Below are positions 47,387 to 56,974 of a stretch of 64,000 nt of DNA, in pieces. Source of the DNA: an uncultured Vibrio sp. (GTDB taxonomy: Bacteria > Pseudomonadota > Gammaproteobacteria > Enterobacterales > Vibrionaceae); assembly GCF_963675395.1 (NCBI RefSeq), contig NZ_OY776222.1:1364001-1428000 (forward strand). The letters are read 5' to 3'. Position 1 is the stretch's first letter. Each line of letters starts with the position of its first letter. The translations under genes and the position numbers were made by a program. The notes below the pieces were generated by a model, which worked only from the letters and a program-made list of their open reading frames with translations, ran no database searches and was not told the DNA's origin.

Positions 47387-47815
47387 TCTGTATTTACCGT
47401 TGCGAGATTCCTCGCCAGCGCAACTTCACGCTTCTCTCTTGTGACCAGCTAACACAACAGAGAGCTGATCGCCACCATCACGACTCGATGCCAAAGCTCT
47501 GACTCAACGCCACCCCTAGAATGACGGAAGAAAATAGCGCAGACTTCGTTTGACCTACTGCTTATCAATGCCAAAGTAGACCTCAGCTTAACGCCAAACG
47601 GGGCCGCTTCAACCAACAATGCTGTAAAAATCAGTAATGAAATTATTCCGTTACAGGTTTAGAACAAATACAAAACACTTTTTACACATTCTGCTTAACC
47701 CCTCTTTAGTCAGCGACTATGATAAAAAGGAAGACGAAAGTGAAATTGTCGAAAATAATCAGTCTGTACAAATAAAGAACAACAGGCAGAACTCTCAGAC
47801 TAAAGGGACTCTCAA
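47387..47815. other. gene-free stretch upstream of elbB
   Basis: About 430 bp. I see no convincing gene, repeat family or conserved RNA. A small GTTGCG/CGCAAC stem (47399-47424) follows the terminator. An open frame at 47637-47819 is judged spurious. The elbB promoter must lie here; AAAGGGACTCTCAA precedes elbB. Confidence 0.5.
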
Positions 47816-48466
47816 ATGAAAAAAATTGCAGTTATCTTCAGTGGCTCTGGTGTTTACGATGGAACAGAGTTGCACGAAGCTGTATTGGCACTCCACGCCA
47901 TTGAGAAAGAAGGCGCTACTTGGCATTGCTTCGCGCCTAATATTGACCAGTTGCATGTCATTAATCATCTGACTGGCGAAGAAATGGATGAAACCAGGAA
48001 TGTAATGGTGGAATCAGCACGCATCGCACGAGGAAACATTGAGGATGTGGCACGATTACATGTCGAAGATTTCGACGCGTTACTTCTACCTGGTGGTTTT
48101 GGCGCAGCAAAAAACCTAACGGACTTTGCGGTGTCTGGGGCTGAATGCTCAATCAACACACACGTCGCTCAAGCCTGCCGCGCATTCGCCCATGCCAACA
48201 AGCCTGCAGCTTATCTTTGTATTGCGCCTATCATTATCCCGATGATTTATGAGCAGGGTGTAAAAGGAACAATAGGCAATGATGAAACGACTTCTGCCGC
48301 CTTTAACCAAATGGGCGGCGAACATATCGAATGTACTGTTGATGAATTTATTTTTGATGAGCAACACAAGGTGCTTTCTACACCCGCTTATATGTTAGCA
48401 GAGAATATCTCTCAAGCGGCTTCAGGTATCGAAAAGTTAGTATCAAAACTTGTCGAAATCGCATAA
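47816..48466 (+). CDS. elbB: isoprenoid biosynthesis glyoxalase ElbB
   Basis: The 216-aa DJ-1/PfpI-superfamily protein matches ElbB throughout: MKKIAVIFSGSGVYDGTELH at the start, LLLPGGFGAAKNLTDFA and the nucleophile-elbow cysteine in AYLCIAPIIIP. It has glyoxalase activity in E. coli, and its link to isoprenoids is genetic. Single-gene unit with a following terminator. Confidence 0.93.
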   Translation: MKKIAVIFSGSGVYDGTELHEAVLALHAIEKEGATWHCFAPNIDQLHVINHLTGEEMDETRNVMVESARIARGNIEDVARLHVEDFDALLLPGGFGAAKNLTDFAVSGAECSINTHVAQACRAFAHANKPAAYLCIAPIIIPMIYEQGVKGTIGNDETTSAAFNQMGGEHIECTVDEFIFDEQHKVLSTPAYMLAENISQAASGIEKLVSKLVEIA

Positions 48467-48500
48467 TTATTGATACATAACTTAAAAGCACATCTTTAGT

Positions 48501-48533
48501 CCCCATTGATAAATTTAATATCAATGGGGATTT
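48501..48533 (+). terminator. intrinsic terminator after elbB
   Basis: CCCCATTGATA / TATCAATGGGG 11-bp stem followed by ATTTCTT. Confidence 0.85.
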
Positions 48534-48796
48534 CTTATACTTTAGTCTAATTTAGATATAAATCATCAATAGATCTTAATTATTAGCAATTTTTTACGTT
48601 ACAAGTTTCATATTTAAGCTACGTTATAGTTATGTTGCACCTACATGCTGTGCAACAAGATCGTTGTCACAATTACTGTAATTGACACGAGTTCCAGCTG
48701 GCTTAGTTTGTTTTGGATTAAGTTGGAGCCCGAAAAAGGTGTGTGACAGCAATTTTCAATTAATAACAATCTATAAGAACGACGGAGCAATCCAAT
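48534..48796 (+). promoter_or_regulatory. leader/promoter region of the alcohol dehydrogenase gene with an inverted repeat
   Basis: The 260-bp gap holds CAATTAC-T-GTAATTG (48670-48684), a perfect 7-bp inverted repeat that could be an operator. AACGACGGAGCAATCCAAT precedes the start codon. Confidence 0.4.
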
Positions 48797-49945
48797 ATGA
48801 CTAGTGCATTTTTTATCCCTACGGTAAACCTAATGGGCGCAGGCTGTCTTAAAGACGCCGCGGACAGTATTCAATCACAAGGCTTTAAAAAAGGGTTAAT
48901 CGTTACCGATAAAATCCTTAACCAAATCGGTGTGGTTGAGCGGGTTCAAGGCCTTCTTAACGCAAGAAGTGTCGCCACCGTAGTGTTCGATGGCACTCAG
49001 CCAAACCCAACGATTAACAACGTTAATGACGGCTTAGCACTTTTAAAACAAAACGAGTGTGACTTTGTCATCTCACTTGGCGGTGGCTCACCACACGACT
49101 GTGCGAAAGGTATCGCACTCGTCGCTGCAAACGGTGGACACATTTCAGACTACGAGGGCGTGGATCAGTCTGCAAAACCAATGCTGCCACTTATCGCCAT
49201 TAACACGACCGCCGGTACGGCATCAGAAATGACACGCTTCTGTATCATTACCGATGAAGAGCGTCACATTAAGATGGCAATTGTAGATAAGCACACGACA
49301 CCACTTATCTCAGTAAACGACGCTGAGCTCATGCTCGCAAAACCGGCTTCTCTGACCGCAGCAACAGGTATGGACGCACTGACTCACGCAATTGAGGCTT
49401 ACGTATCCATTGCAGCAACTCCGATTACTGATGCGGTAGCAATTAAAGCGATTGAATTGATTCAAGCACACCTACGCACAGCAGTGAAAAACGGTGAAAA
49501 CCTGGAAGCTCGTGAGCAAATGGCGTACGCGCAATTTATGGCAGGTATGGCATTTAACAACGCTTCGCTGGGCTACGTCCACGCAATGGCGCACCAGTTA
49601 GGTGGTTTCTACGATCTACCACACGGTGTATGTAATGCCATCCTGCTCCCTCACGTACAACGCTACAACGCACAAGTCTGCCCAGAGCGCTTGACTGATG
49701 TGGCGAAAGCAATGGGCGTCAATGTAGAAGGCATGTCAGCAGAGCAAGGCGCTGCGGCGGCTATCGACGCCATCGTGACACTTGCAAAAGACGTTGGCAT
49801 TCCGGCGGGTATCAAAGAGCTTGGTGCGAAGTTAGAAGATATCCCAACCTTGGCGGATAATGCGCTAAAAGACGCTTGTGGCTTCACTAACCCGAAACAA
49901 GCGACTCACGAGGAGATCACTGCAATTTTCGAAGCAGCGATGTAA
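48797..49945 (+). CDS. iron-dependent alcohol dehydrogenase (YiaY/FucO type)
   Basis: The 382-aa group-III dehydrogenase has the NAD loop [16 protein letters not shown] and the iron ligands in [13 protein letters not shown] and [19 protein letters not shown]. It probably oxidises small alcohols or reduces aldehydes. High expression is suggested by strong codon use. A terminator follows. Confidence 0.93.
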   Translation: MTSAFFIPTVNLMGAGCLKDAADSIQSQGFKKGLIVTDKILNQIGVVERVQGLLNARSVATVVFDGTQPNPTINNVNDGLALLKQNECDFVISLGGGSPHDCAKGIALVAANGGHISDYEGVDQSAKPMLPLIAINTTAGTASEMTRFCIITDEERHIKMAIVDKHTTPLISVNDAELMLAKPASLTAATGMDALTHAIEAYVSIAATPITDAVAIKAIELIQAHLRTAVKNGENLEAREQMAYAQFMAGMAFNNASLGYVHAMAHQLGGFYDLPHGVCNAILLPHVQRYNAQVCPERLTDVAKAMGVNVEGMSAEQGAAAAIDAIVTLAKDVGIPAGIKELGAKLEDIPTLADNALKDACGFTNPKQATHEEITAIFEAAM

Positions 49946-49980
49946 ATCGAATTCGCGTTCACACTAGGTAACGTCATCCA

Positions 49981-50007
49981 ATCCCCGATGCCATATCGGG
50001 GATTTTT
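49981..50007 (+). terminator. intrinsic terminator after the alcohol dehydrogenase gene
   Basis: ATCCCCGAT / ATCGGGGAT stem with 5-nt loop, then TTTT. Confidence 0.9.
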
Positions 50008-50093
50008 ACATCTGTATACAAAACATTTTCTGACAAAACTGTTGTTATAGTGTTAATTTTTAGAAACAAACACGCTTTAAAATGGACACAGCC

Positions 50094-51170
50094 ATGAAAA
50101 CTGTTATCACCACCCTGCTCGTTTGTTTTTCCCTTTCCAGCCACGCTGCCGATTATCAGGCGAAAGAGGTAGCTAACGGATTCAATATCCCTTGGGGAAT
50201 AGAATTTCTGAATGAGAAACAGGCCGTGATAAACGAGAAAAACGGCACCATTTCATTGCTGAATATCGAATCGGGACAACGCGAAAAACTCTTTTCGGTT
50301 TCAGGTGTCAGCACCACTGGTCAGGCAGGCTTACTTGACGTTGCCCTTGCCCCAAATACGGATAAAACTCGTCCAACGCTCTTCTTTACTTACAGCAAAC
50401 GCACTAGCAAAGGAAATACGCTCGCCCTCGCGACCGCAACATTACAGAACAATCAACTGATAGATTGGAAGGATCTGTTCGTTGCAGATGCCATTACTGA
50501 TACCGGACGACATTTTGGTAGCCGTATTACGTTTGTCGATAACAAAGTTTACTTCTCTATTGGCGATCGTGGTGATCGTGATAATGGCCAAAACAGGCAA
50601 ACTCATGCGGGGTCAATTCTACGTTTAAATCTGGACGGCACGGTTCCGACTGATAATCCTTTCACTGAATCTAAAGTAAAACCTGAAATTTGGAGTTATG
50701 GTCATCGTAACCCTCAAGGTTTGTTCTACGACCAAACAACAAATCAGCTTTGGTCAATTGAGCACGGTCCAAGAGGTGGCGACGAGATCAACCTGATTAT
50801 AAAAGGCGCGAACTACGGCTGGGCTAGGGTCTCTCAAGGAAAAGAATATTGGGGTCCGCTTGATGTCGGCGAAGCGAAATCTTTACCTGGGATGGAAGAT
50901 CCCAAACTCGTCTATATTCCTTCGATTGCACCGAGTAACTTAGTGGTTTATCGAGGTGACAAGTACCCTGACCTAGACGGGAAAATTATCGCTGGAGCGC
51001 TTAAGCTTACGCACCTCAATGTGGTTTCTATCGAGAATGGAAAACTGACCGAATATCAACGCCTGATGGACGATCTTGGCGAGCGAATCAGAGACATCAC
51101 GATCAGTCCCGATGGTTATCTCTACTTTTCGACCGACACAGGAAAAATTTTTCGACTAGAGCAGAAGTAA
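50094..51170 (+). CDS. PQQ-dependent soluble aldose (sugar) dehydrogenase, YliI/Asd-like
   Basis: The 358-aa protein has a signal peptide (MKTVITTLLVCFSLSSHA) and the six-bladed propeller of the soluble glucose dehydrogenase family: NGFNIPWGIEFL, GRHFGSRITF with the catalytic-site histidine, YGHRNPQGLFYD and EHGPRGGDEINLI. It would oxidise sugars in the periplasm if PQQ is available. ATG 50094 gives a clean signal peptide; ATG 50082 is also in frame. Confidence 0.88.
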   Translation: MKTVITTLLVCFSLSSHAADYQAKEVANGFNIPWGIEFLNEKQAVINEKNGTISLLNIESGQREKLFSVSGVSTTGQAGLLDVALAPNTDKTRPTLFFTYSKRTSKGNTLALATATLQNNQLIDWKDLFVADAITDTGRHFGSRITFVDNKVYFSIGDRGDRDNGQNRQTHAGSILRLNLDGTVPTDNPFTESKVKPEIWSYGHRNPQGLFYDQTTNQLWSIEHGPRGGDEINLIIKGANYGWARVSQGKEYWGPLDVGEAKSLPGMEDPKLVYIPSIAPSNLVVYRGDKYPDLDGKIIAGALKLTHLNVVSIENGKLTEYQRLMDDLGERIRDITISPDGYLYFSTDTGKIFRLEQK

Positions 51171-51237
51171 TTCACATTTATCCTATAATTAAGCTATTGT
51201 TTTAAAGATACTTTATACCCATGCGCATGAGGTCAAA

Positions 51238-51873
51238 ATGGTTCCTTTCCCATTAGTCGTCAAAAGAATTAAAGCCGTTATTTTTGATTTAGATAACACC
51301 CTTGTGAGTTCAGATATGAACTTCCACACGCTGCGCCAGCAGCTAGGGTGCCCGAAGTCAGAAGATTTATTAGACTTTGTAGAAAAACTGGAACATCCTC
51401 ACCACAAAGAGCATGCACACAATGTGATTTTTGATCACGAAATCTCCGATGCTGAACAATCTTCACCAATGAAGGGCTGTCACGAACTTCTGGCGTACCT
51501 GAATCAACAAGCGATGAAAACTGCCATCGTGACACGTAATTGCCTAATTGCGACCCAACGTAAGCTTGAGCATAACCAAATCGAAGTTGAACGTGTAATT
51601 ACTCGCGAGTGTTTTCCACCAAAGCCAGATCCTTTATCCCTGCAGGTGCTCGCGAAAGAGTGGCGATTGATGCCAGATGAAGTACTCTACGTCGGTGACT
51701 ACCTATATGACTTACAGGCGGCCTACAACGCGCAAATGCCCTCTTGCCTTGTCCATCATGGTAATCTGACTGAGTTTCACACTTACGCTTCCCTTGCGGT
51801 GACAGAACTCACTGATCTGTTGACTTACTTCGAGTCGGTCCACTTACGACAAAACTATGATCCAGTTCCATAA
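51238..51873 (+). CDS. HAD-superfamily phosphatase
   Basis: The 211-aa protein has all HAD motifs: AVIFDLDNTLVSSD (motif I), KTAIVTRN (motif II) and KPDPLSLQVLAKEW with YVGDYLYDLQAA (motifs III and IV). It resembles phosphoglycolate phosphatase-like hydrolases. GAGGTCAAA precedes the ATG. The substrate is unknown. Confidence 0.85.
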   Translation: MVPFPLVVKRIKAVIFDLDNTLVSSDMNFHTLRQQLGCPKSEDLLDFVEKLEHPHHKEHAHNVIFDHEISDAEQSSPMKGCHELLAYLNQQAMKTAIVTRNCLIATQRKLEHNQIEVERVITRECFPPKPDPLSLQVLAKEWRLMPDEVLYVGDYLYDLQAAYNAQMPSCLVHHGNLTEFHTYASLAVTELTDLLTYFESVHLRQNYDPVP

Positions 51874-51879
51874 AAGCAA

Positions 51880-51904
51880 AAAAGAGCACTGGGTGTGCTC
51901 TTTT
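51880..51904. terminator. bidirectional terminator between the HAD gene and dps
   Basis: AAAAGAGCAC / GTGCTCTTTT stem with 5-nt loop between convergent genes. Confidence 0.9.
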
Positions 51905-51932
51905 GCTCTGATTTCCCGATTCTTTTTCTTAC

Positions 51933-52409
51933 TTACTGAAGGTAAGCGTTAAGCATCCACATCAGTTTCTCTTGCTCGCGAATGTAATCACCCATTAATG
52001 CTGCGGTACCTTCATCACCCGCCTCGCCAGCATTGGATAAAATTTCTCGCTGATTAAGCAAAAGGATGCCAAAACCATCGACCAGTCCTTTGACGCACTC
52101 ATCACCGGACGTCGCATTTTGGTGCTCTTTTATTTCGCTCGATTCCAGATAGTGACTGAACGCATGTGCTGGGGTGTAGCCTAACGTTAAAATACGCTCT
52201 GCCAACTCATCAATTTTCACTTGTAGGTCAGTATAGATTTCTTCAAATTTTACGTGTAGTTCAAAAAACTGATGACCTTTAATGTTCCAGTGGTAACCAC
52301 GTGTATTCATGTACAACACTTGGTAGTAGGCAAGTAGCTGATTTAGCTGTTGTGCTAGTTGCTCAGAGTGTTGACGATCTAGACCAATTAGGCTTACTTG
52401 TGTGCTCAT
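51933..52409 (-). CDS. dps: DNA-protecting ferritin-like protein Dps
   Basis: The 158-aa protein is a Dps dodecamer subunit. The inter-subunit ferroxidase ligands align as H40, H52, E56, D67 and E71 (YHWNIKGHQFFELHVKFEE; IDELAERI). It oxidises and stores Fe(II) with peroxide, protecting DNA in stationary phase and oxidative stress. The N-terminal tail is short and not lysine-rich, so DNA binding may be weak. Confidence 0.93.
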   Translation of the reverse strand: MSTQVSLIGLDRQHSEQLAQQLNQLLAYYQVLYMNTRGYHWNIKGHQFFELHVKFEEIYTDLQVKIDELAERILTLGYTPAHAFSHYLESSEIKEHQNATSGDECVKGLVDGFGILLLNQREILSNAGEAGDEGTAALMGDYIREQEKLMWMLNAYLQ

Positions 52410-52492
52410 ATCTTGCTCCTAAAATGTAATTCAAACATAGTGCCGTGTTTTCTGCCGATGGAGTTATATTAGATCTAAGCGCTGAGTAACGA

Positions 52493-52527
52493 AATTCGGT
52501 TCTGGCTATAGCTCTGATAACCGAATT
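52493..52527. repeat. inverted repeat between dps and the envelope operon
   Basis: AATTCGGTT (52493-52501) and AACCGAATT (52519-52527) are perfect complements flanking an inner GCTATAGC palindrome. It is upstream of dps and just beyond the end of the minus-strand envelope operon, so it may be an operator or a terminator without a T-run. Confidence 0.5.
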
Positions 52528-52564
52528 CGATAGTTTTATCGGTCTGGGAAAATGAACGATCGCA

Positions 52565-53782
52565 CTAGAAGCTGTATCGTATGTTTACATACAATAGTGT
52601 GGCAGGCGTTTCACCAAACAAGCTGTCACTTTCACCGGTAAAACATTGCACAACCGTAAGTAGCTGCCAATCATTAGCAAGAGAGTAATTGCTCGAAAGT
52701 CCAGCAAAATAGGAACCGTCATCATAGTAGCTAACGGATGCCGTCAGGCGATTAAGGGATGTGAGGTCAAAGCTTACATCAGCATAAAGCGTGTTCTGGG
52801 TAAAACTCAGAGTTTTCGCATTCAGAGGCAAATTCAGATAAGCCAGTGCACTGGAAGCTTCAACAGGATCTGAAATAAACAACCACGCCATTCGTCCAAG
52901 CCAGCTGCGTTTTCCTCCAAAGCTGTAGTCTGATTCAAGGCTGCCTACCATCGACGATTGAGTGAGTTCACCTTGGTATTCCGATTCTATCGGATCAAAC
53001 CATGAGAGTTCACCACGCACACCTGCTTCGTAGATGTCCGTTGCAAACCCAGCGCCAAGAATAAAGTCCCGGCTTGCTCTCCCTGCAATCACCTGATAAT
53101 CCCAGCCTGATTGATTGGCAAAATAGCGCATAGAGAAACTATTCTTATCTGGTGACTCCACTGGCGCGAAAATTAAATCGATGCCATCGGCAAATCCCAG
53201 CTTCTTGCTCACCATTAGTGCATCGGTACCCGCACGCTCTTCATAGTCAAAGTCATAAATTGAATAAGCATTGTAGATATCGTTTGGGTTCCAGATCGTG
53301 TTCATCGACCAGTTAACACGAAACCGACCAACCATTGCGCTCCAGTCATCTTCACGCCAGGTGATATAAAGTCGATCGAACTGAGTATTAAGGATGACGG
53401 AGTCTTCACGCCAGTTTTTGCTCAGATCAAAGTATCCATTATCCAAGGCAACTAGCTGTGGATATTGGGCAATATCGAGCGCATCGCCCCACAAAGCACG
53501 GTTCCTCATCCCGACATTAATCCGCCAGTTGGACGAAAATCGATATTCCAGATTAAAGCGATTATGAACAAGGTGATCGACCGTATTACTCTGATTCTCA
53601 ATAATATTATAGGTTGCCATGTACTTGATGTAACCATCGAGGTCCCAGGATTTTTCAGGTTCGATGCCCGGAATGCTGGCCGTTGTCTGTAAGCTTGCGG
53701 CAGTCAGAAAGATGGCGCTTAACACCCGGTAAACGCCAACTTTGGCTACCAGATATGAGAAAGTTAATGTCCGCCTAGGCAT
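52565..53782 (-). CDS. outer-membrane beta-barrel protein linked to a LolCDE-like transporter
   Basis: The 405-aa protein has a hydrophobic signal region (VYRVLSAIFLTAASLQTTAS), then alternating amphipathic strands rich in aromatic residues (WRINVGMRNRALWGD, WSAMVGRFRVNWSM). It ends in SF, the terminal-phenylalanine signature of barrel proteins. I do not recognise a named family. ATG 53782 has GCGGAGC upstream and overlaps the ATPase gene by 8 bp, so the two are co-translated. Likely role: partner at the outer membrane, inferred from the operon. Confidence 0.7.
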   Translation of the reverse strand: MPRRTLTFSYLVAKVGVYRVLSAIFLTAASLQTTASIPGIEPEKSWDLDGYIKYMATYNIIENQSNTVDHLVHNRFNLEYRFSSNWRINVGMRNRALWGDALDIAQYPQLVALDNGYFDLSKNWREDSVILNTQFDRLYITWREDDWSAMVGRFRVNWSMNTIWNPNDIYNAYSIYDFDYEERAGTDALMVSKKLGFADGIDLIFAPVESPDKNSFSMRYFANQSGWDYQVIAGRASRDFILGAGFATDIYEAGVRGELSWFDPIESEYQGELTQSSMVGSLESDYSFGGKRSWLGRMAWLFISDPVEASSALAYLNLPLNAKTLSFTQNTLYADVSFDLTSLNRLTASVSYYDDGSYFAGLSSNYSLANDWQLLTVVQCFTGESDSLFGETPATLLYVNIRYSF

Positions 53783-54488
53783 GGGTTCGCTCCGCATGGT
53801 TACCGATGTTGCTAAAATCTCTGGTTAAACGGCCGTCTTCGAAAACAATAATTCGATGTGCACGTTTGATCACTCTGGGATCATGCGTCGAGAAGATGAA
53901 GGTTGTGCCTTCTTGCTCACTCAACTGCTCCATGATATCGAGCAGCTCTGCGGTGCTTTTCGCATCTAAATTAGCAGTAGGTTCATCCGCCATAACGAAA
54001 CGGGGCTTAGGTGCCAGTGCACGTGCAACTGCCACACGTTGCTGTTGCCCGCCAGACATTTTGCTCGGACGTTTGTGCATTTGTTCAGATAGCCCAACCT
54101 GCTCGAGCAGCGAGGATGCTCGTTCCCGGCACTCTCTTTCGCTCTTCCCCTGCAATTGCATGACAAATTCGACGTTCTCCAGCGCGGTTAACACTGGTAG
54201 CAGACTGTAATCCTGAAAGATAAAACCGATATTGTCTCTTCGATACGCGATCAACTCTTTCTCCGACATTTCCGAAATGACACAACCATCAATTTCCACC
54301 CGGCCTGACGTTGGCGCGTCAATGCCACCAAGCATATTCAACAGGGTTGTTTTCCCCGATCCTGATGGCCCCATGATGGCGACAAACTCCCCCTGTTTGA
54401 TTTCCAAATCCACGCTCTTAACGGCATGCACTGGAAAGTCACTTTTGGGATTGTAAGTTTTGGTTAATTGTTCGAGTTTAATCGTCAT
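53775..54488 (-). CDS. ABC transporter ATP-binding protein, LolD/MacB-type
   Basis: The 237-aa ATPase has Walker A GPSGSGKTT, signature MSGGQQQRVAVARALA and Walker B FVMADEPTANLD, typical of LolD/FtsE-like proteins that drive FtsX-family permeases rather than importers. Its ATG overlaps the upstream permease stop by one base. It is probably not LolD itself, since the operon differs from lolCDE and contains its own LolA-like protein. Confidence 0.88.
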   Translation of the reverse strand: MTIKLEQLTKTYNPKSDFPVHAVKSVDLEIKQGEFVAIMGPSGSGKTTLLNMLGGIDAPTSGRVEIDGCVISEMSEKELIAYRRDNIGFIFQDYSLLPVLTALENVEFVMQLQGKSERECRERASSLLEQVGLSEQMHKRPSKMSGGQQQRVAVARALAPKPRFVMADEPTANLDAKSTAELLDIMEQLSEQEGTTFIFSTHDPRVIKRAHRIIVFEDGRLTRDFSNIGNHAERTHA

Positions 54489-55723
54489 CAAGTTTTCTCC
54501 GCCATGGCATCCACAGGTCTATGCTTGAGTATTTGTCGAGCTGGGTACCAAGCCGCAAGCAGACTCGCAACAAATATCGCCACAATGATCATCTGGTACT
54601 CATAAAAAGACACTCTTGGAAACAGCAAAGTATCCACACCGTAAGCACCTAACCCATCAGCAAGACCACTAAGCGACAGCCCGGTAATACTCAGAACCTT
54701 CAGCATGATTGCACTCCCAGTTAATCCAAGCGTACAACCTGACAGGCCGAGAAACAGCGTCTCTAAAATGATCAGTATGCGGATTTTGTGGTGCTGCATA
54801 CCCACCGCCATCAGTACGCCGAATTCTCTGGTACGTTCGAATACCGACATCAGCATAATATTGATAATACCCAGCGTCATCGCCAAGACAAACACCACCA
54901 GCATGATCTGATTCGAAATGTCCATTGAGCTCATCATCGTCGAAAGTAATGGTTGTATTTCTTCCCATTTCCTGACCACTAAATGGTCTTTCGTCCTGTT
55001 AGAAAGTAGCGTCTGAGTAAACCTTTTTGTTTGCTCCAACGCGTTATTGTCATTGGATTTAAGTAGAATGGAAATCTCGTGCGCGCCCTTTAAACCCGCG
55101 ATGTTTTCCAGATCCGCTTTGCGTACATAGGCATTACCATCATCAAACGTCGTGGATGGTGTTTTGAATATTCCCTTAACCCGAAAAGCTGCACCAGAGA
55201 CATCGCCATTGATATCTGAAAGCGTCAAAATTACTTTGGAGCCAACACGCAGATTTAAGCGCTTCGCGGTTTTCTGCGACACTAAAATAGGATTTCTACC
55301 CTCTTCATCCAGCCATTTCCCTAACAATATCTGCTCAGACAACGGTGTGATCTGCTGCTCTTGGACAATATCAATGCCATTGATGCGAATACCGCGCGTA
55401 CTTCGAGCAGAGGCTATCATTCCATCAGCGAGAAAACGTTCGGACACGGCTTTCACTTGTTGTTGATTCGCTAATGTCGCCGCTATGACATCCGCGTTCG
55501 GAATAGTCTCTTCCAGTTCAGGATTAATCAGATACTGGTCTTGGTGGATCTGTAAATGGCTAGTTTGCCAAGCAATTGCATTTTTTATCATGCTATCTAC
55601 CAAGCCGTTCATAAATCCTATCATCGCAACCACCCCCATCAGACCAAACACCATAGCGCCTATCATGATTGACGTTCTTAGCTTGTTCCTCCAGAGGTTG
55701 CGCCACGCTAATTTAATCAACAT
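54488..55723 (-). CDS. FtsX/LolE-family ABC permease (second copy)
   Basis: The 411-aa protein starts MLIKLAWRNLWRNKLRTS, has one N-terminal helix, a large periplasmic domain (about residues 45-270) and three C-terminal helices (for example IMLVVFVLAMTLGIINIMLM). This is the LolC/LolE/MacB layout. AAAGGAGG lies five bases before ATG 55723. It overlaps the previous permease gene by 11 bp. The two permeases share nearly the same first twelve residues, pointing to ancient duplication. Confidence 0.88.
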   Translation of the reverse strand: MLIKLAWRNLWRNKLRTSIMIGAMVFGLMGVVAMIGFMNGLVDSMIKNAIAWQTSHLQIHQDQYLINPELEETIPNADVIAATLANQQQVKAVSERFLADGMIASARSTRGIRINGIDIVQEQQITPLSEQILLGKWLDEEGRNPILVSQKTAKRLNLRVGSKVILTLSDINGDVSGAAFRVKGIFKTPSTTFDDGNAYVRKADLENIAGLKGAHEISILLKSNDNNALEQTKRFTQTLLSNRTKDHLVVRKWEEIQPLLSTMMSSMDISNQIMLVVFVLAMTLGIINIMLMSVFERTREFGVLMAVGMQHHKIRILIILETLFLGLSGCTLGLTGSAIMLKVLSITGLSLSGLADGLGAYGVDTLLFPRVSFYEYQMIIVAIFVASLLAAWYPARQILKHRPVDAMAEKT

Positions 55724-56942
55724 GTGAACCTCCTTTGAGACCACTTGCAATAGGGAGGCGTAACAAGCGCACCATAGGATAGAGAAGACATAAAAAGAGA
55801 ATAACGATCACAACTGAGATTTGAGTCAATGCTAAATGAGGGTCAAGAGAAACAGGTACAATTGGCTCGAACCCGGTTTCCAACATCATTTCCGCAGCCT
55901 CTCCGGTAATTTCAATCGGATAGAAGTAAAAATAAGCCAGTACCGGGGCACTGATCATCAAGCCGAGCAGTACGCCAATGAATGAGATAAGCAGCGACTC
56001 AATCGCCAGCAACGAAATCAGCTTACCTCTCAGCATCCCAGTCGCCAACATGACCGCAAATTCGCGCTGTCTTTCTAACGTTGTCATTAGAATGGTGGCA
56101 AACAGACCAAAGCCAACAATGCCGTATAGGATATAAATTAAAAATATGCCTCCCGCTTTATCGAGGGCAATCTGTTGCGATAACTCAGGTGACAGCGCTT
56201 GCCAATCTTTCACCGCCACGTCTTTACCATAATCTCGGCGCAACTGGTCTACGACACTTGGCAAATTACGTAAGCTCTCGGTATTAAGGACCCAAGCTGT
56301 CACTTGTTTATCCAACGAGAACAGAGCCTGGGCCGTATCGAGAGGCATGTAGACCAATTGAGAATCGAGTTGCTGCAGTGGGAAATGCAAAATACCCGCG
56401 ACACGATACAATCCTGCCGCCGTTTGCCCGTGATAGCCCATGCCATATAAGACCAATTCATCCCCAACGTCTAAATGGAGGTACTGGGCCAGTCTTCCAC
56501 CCACAAGTACTGCATTTTCTCCTGGTGCGATGTAAGCCCCTTTGACTATTTTGCCACTGATGCTGGAGTAGTTGTCTTCGGCTTCTGGCTCAACCCCCAA
56601 TACTAGGGCGCCCTTTGAGAATTCATCTTTCGCCGCCAGAGCAAACGACTCGACTCTTGGCAGTATGACATCAATGTTGGGGTTATCCATCGCGGAGGAA
56701 ATAAACGACTCGGTTTGTGGCAAAACATCATCAATACTCGAAGTGTCGCTGAACTCCGGATTTTGTAACTGAATCAGTCCAGTATAGAATTTAGCCGCAT
56801 TTTTTATATTAGAAGTGTAACTCCCCTCTTGAAAAGAGCGGGTTATCAGAGAGAGGAAAAGAACCAGAGCCAGCGCTGTCGCCGTTAGCAACGTCCGCCG
56901 TTTTTGCCGCCATAAATTCCGCCAAGCAAGTTTAATCAGCAT
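55713..56942 (-). CDS. FtsX/LolC-family ABC permease (first copy)
   Basis: The 409-aa permease has the same layout: MLIKLAWRNLWRQKRRTLLT, a periplasmic domain, then helices such as FLIYILYGIVGFGLFATILM and a terminal helix ISVVIVILFLCLLYPMV. With its paralogue and the ATPase it should form a heterodimeric LolCDE-like complex extracting a lipid or lipoprotein from the inner membrane. That cargo is an inference. Confidence 0.88.
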   Translation of the reverse strand: MLIKLAWRNLWRQKRRTLLTATALALVLFLSLITRSFQEGSYTSNIKNAAKFYTGLIQLQNPEFSDTSSIDDVLPQTESFISSAMDNPNIDVILPRVESFALAAKDEFSKGALVLGVEPEAEDNYSSISGKIVKGAYIAPGENAVLVGGRLAQYLHLDVGDELVLYGMGYHGQTAAGLYRVAGILHFPLQQLDSQLVYMPLDTAQALFSLDKQVTAWVLNTESLRNLPSVVDQLRRDYGKDVAVKDWQALSPELSQQIALDKAGGIFLIYILYGIVGFGLFATILMTTLERQREFAVMLATGMLRGKLISLLAIESLLISFIGVLLGLMISAPVLAYFYFYPIEITGEAAEMMLETGFEPIVPVSLDPHLALTQISVVIVILFLCLLYPMVRLLRLPIASGLKGGSHVD

Positions 56943-56974
56943 ATGCTATTGCCTCTCCACTACTGGCTAACGAC

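Noticed and set aside
47637..47819. 60-codon open frame before elbB
   Set aside because: Low-complexity, lysine/asparagine-rich, no ribosome site, and it merges with the elbB start region.
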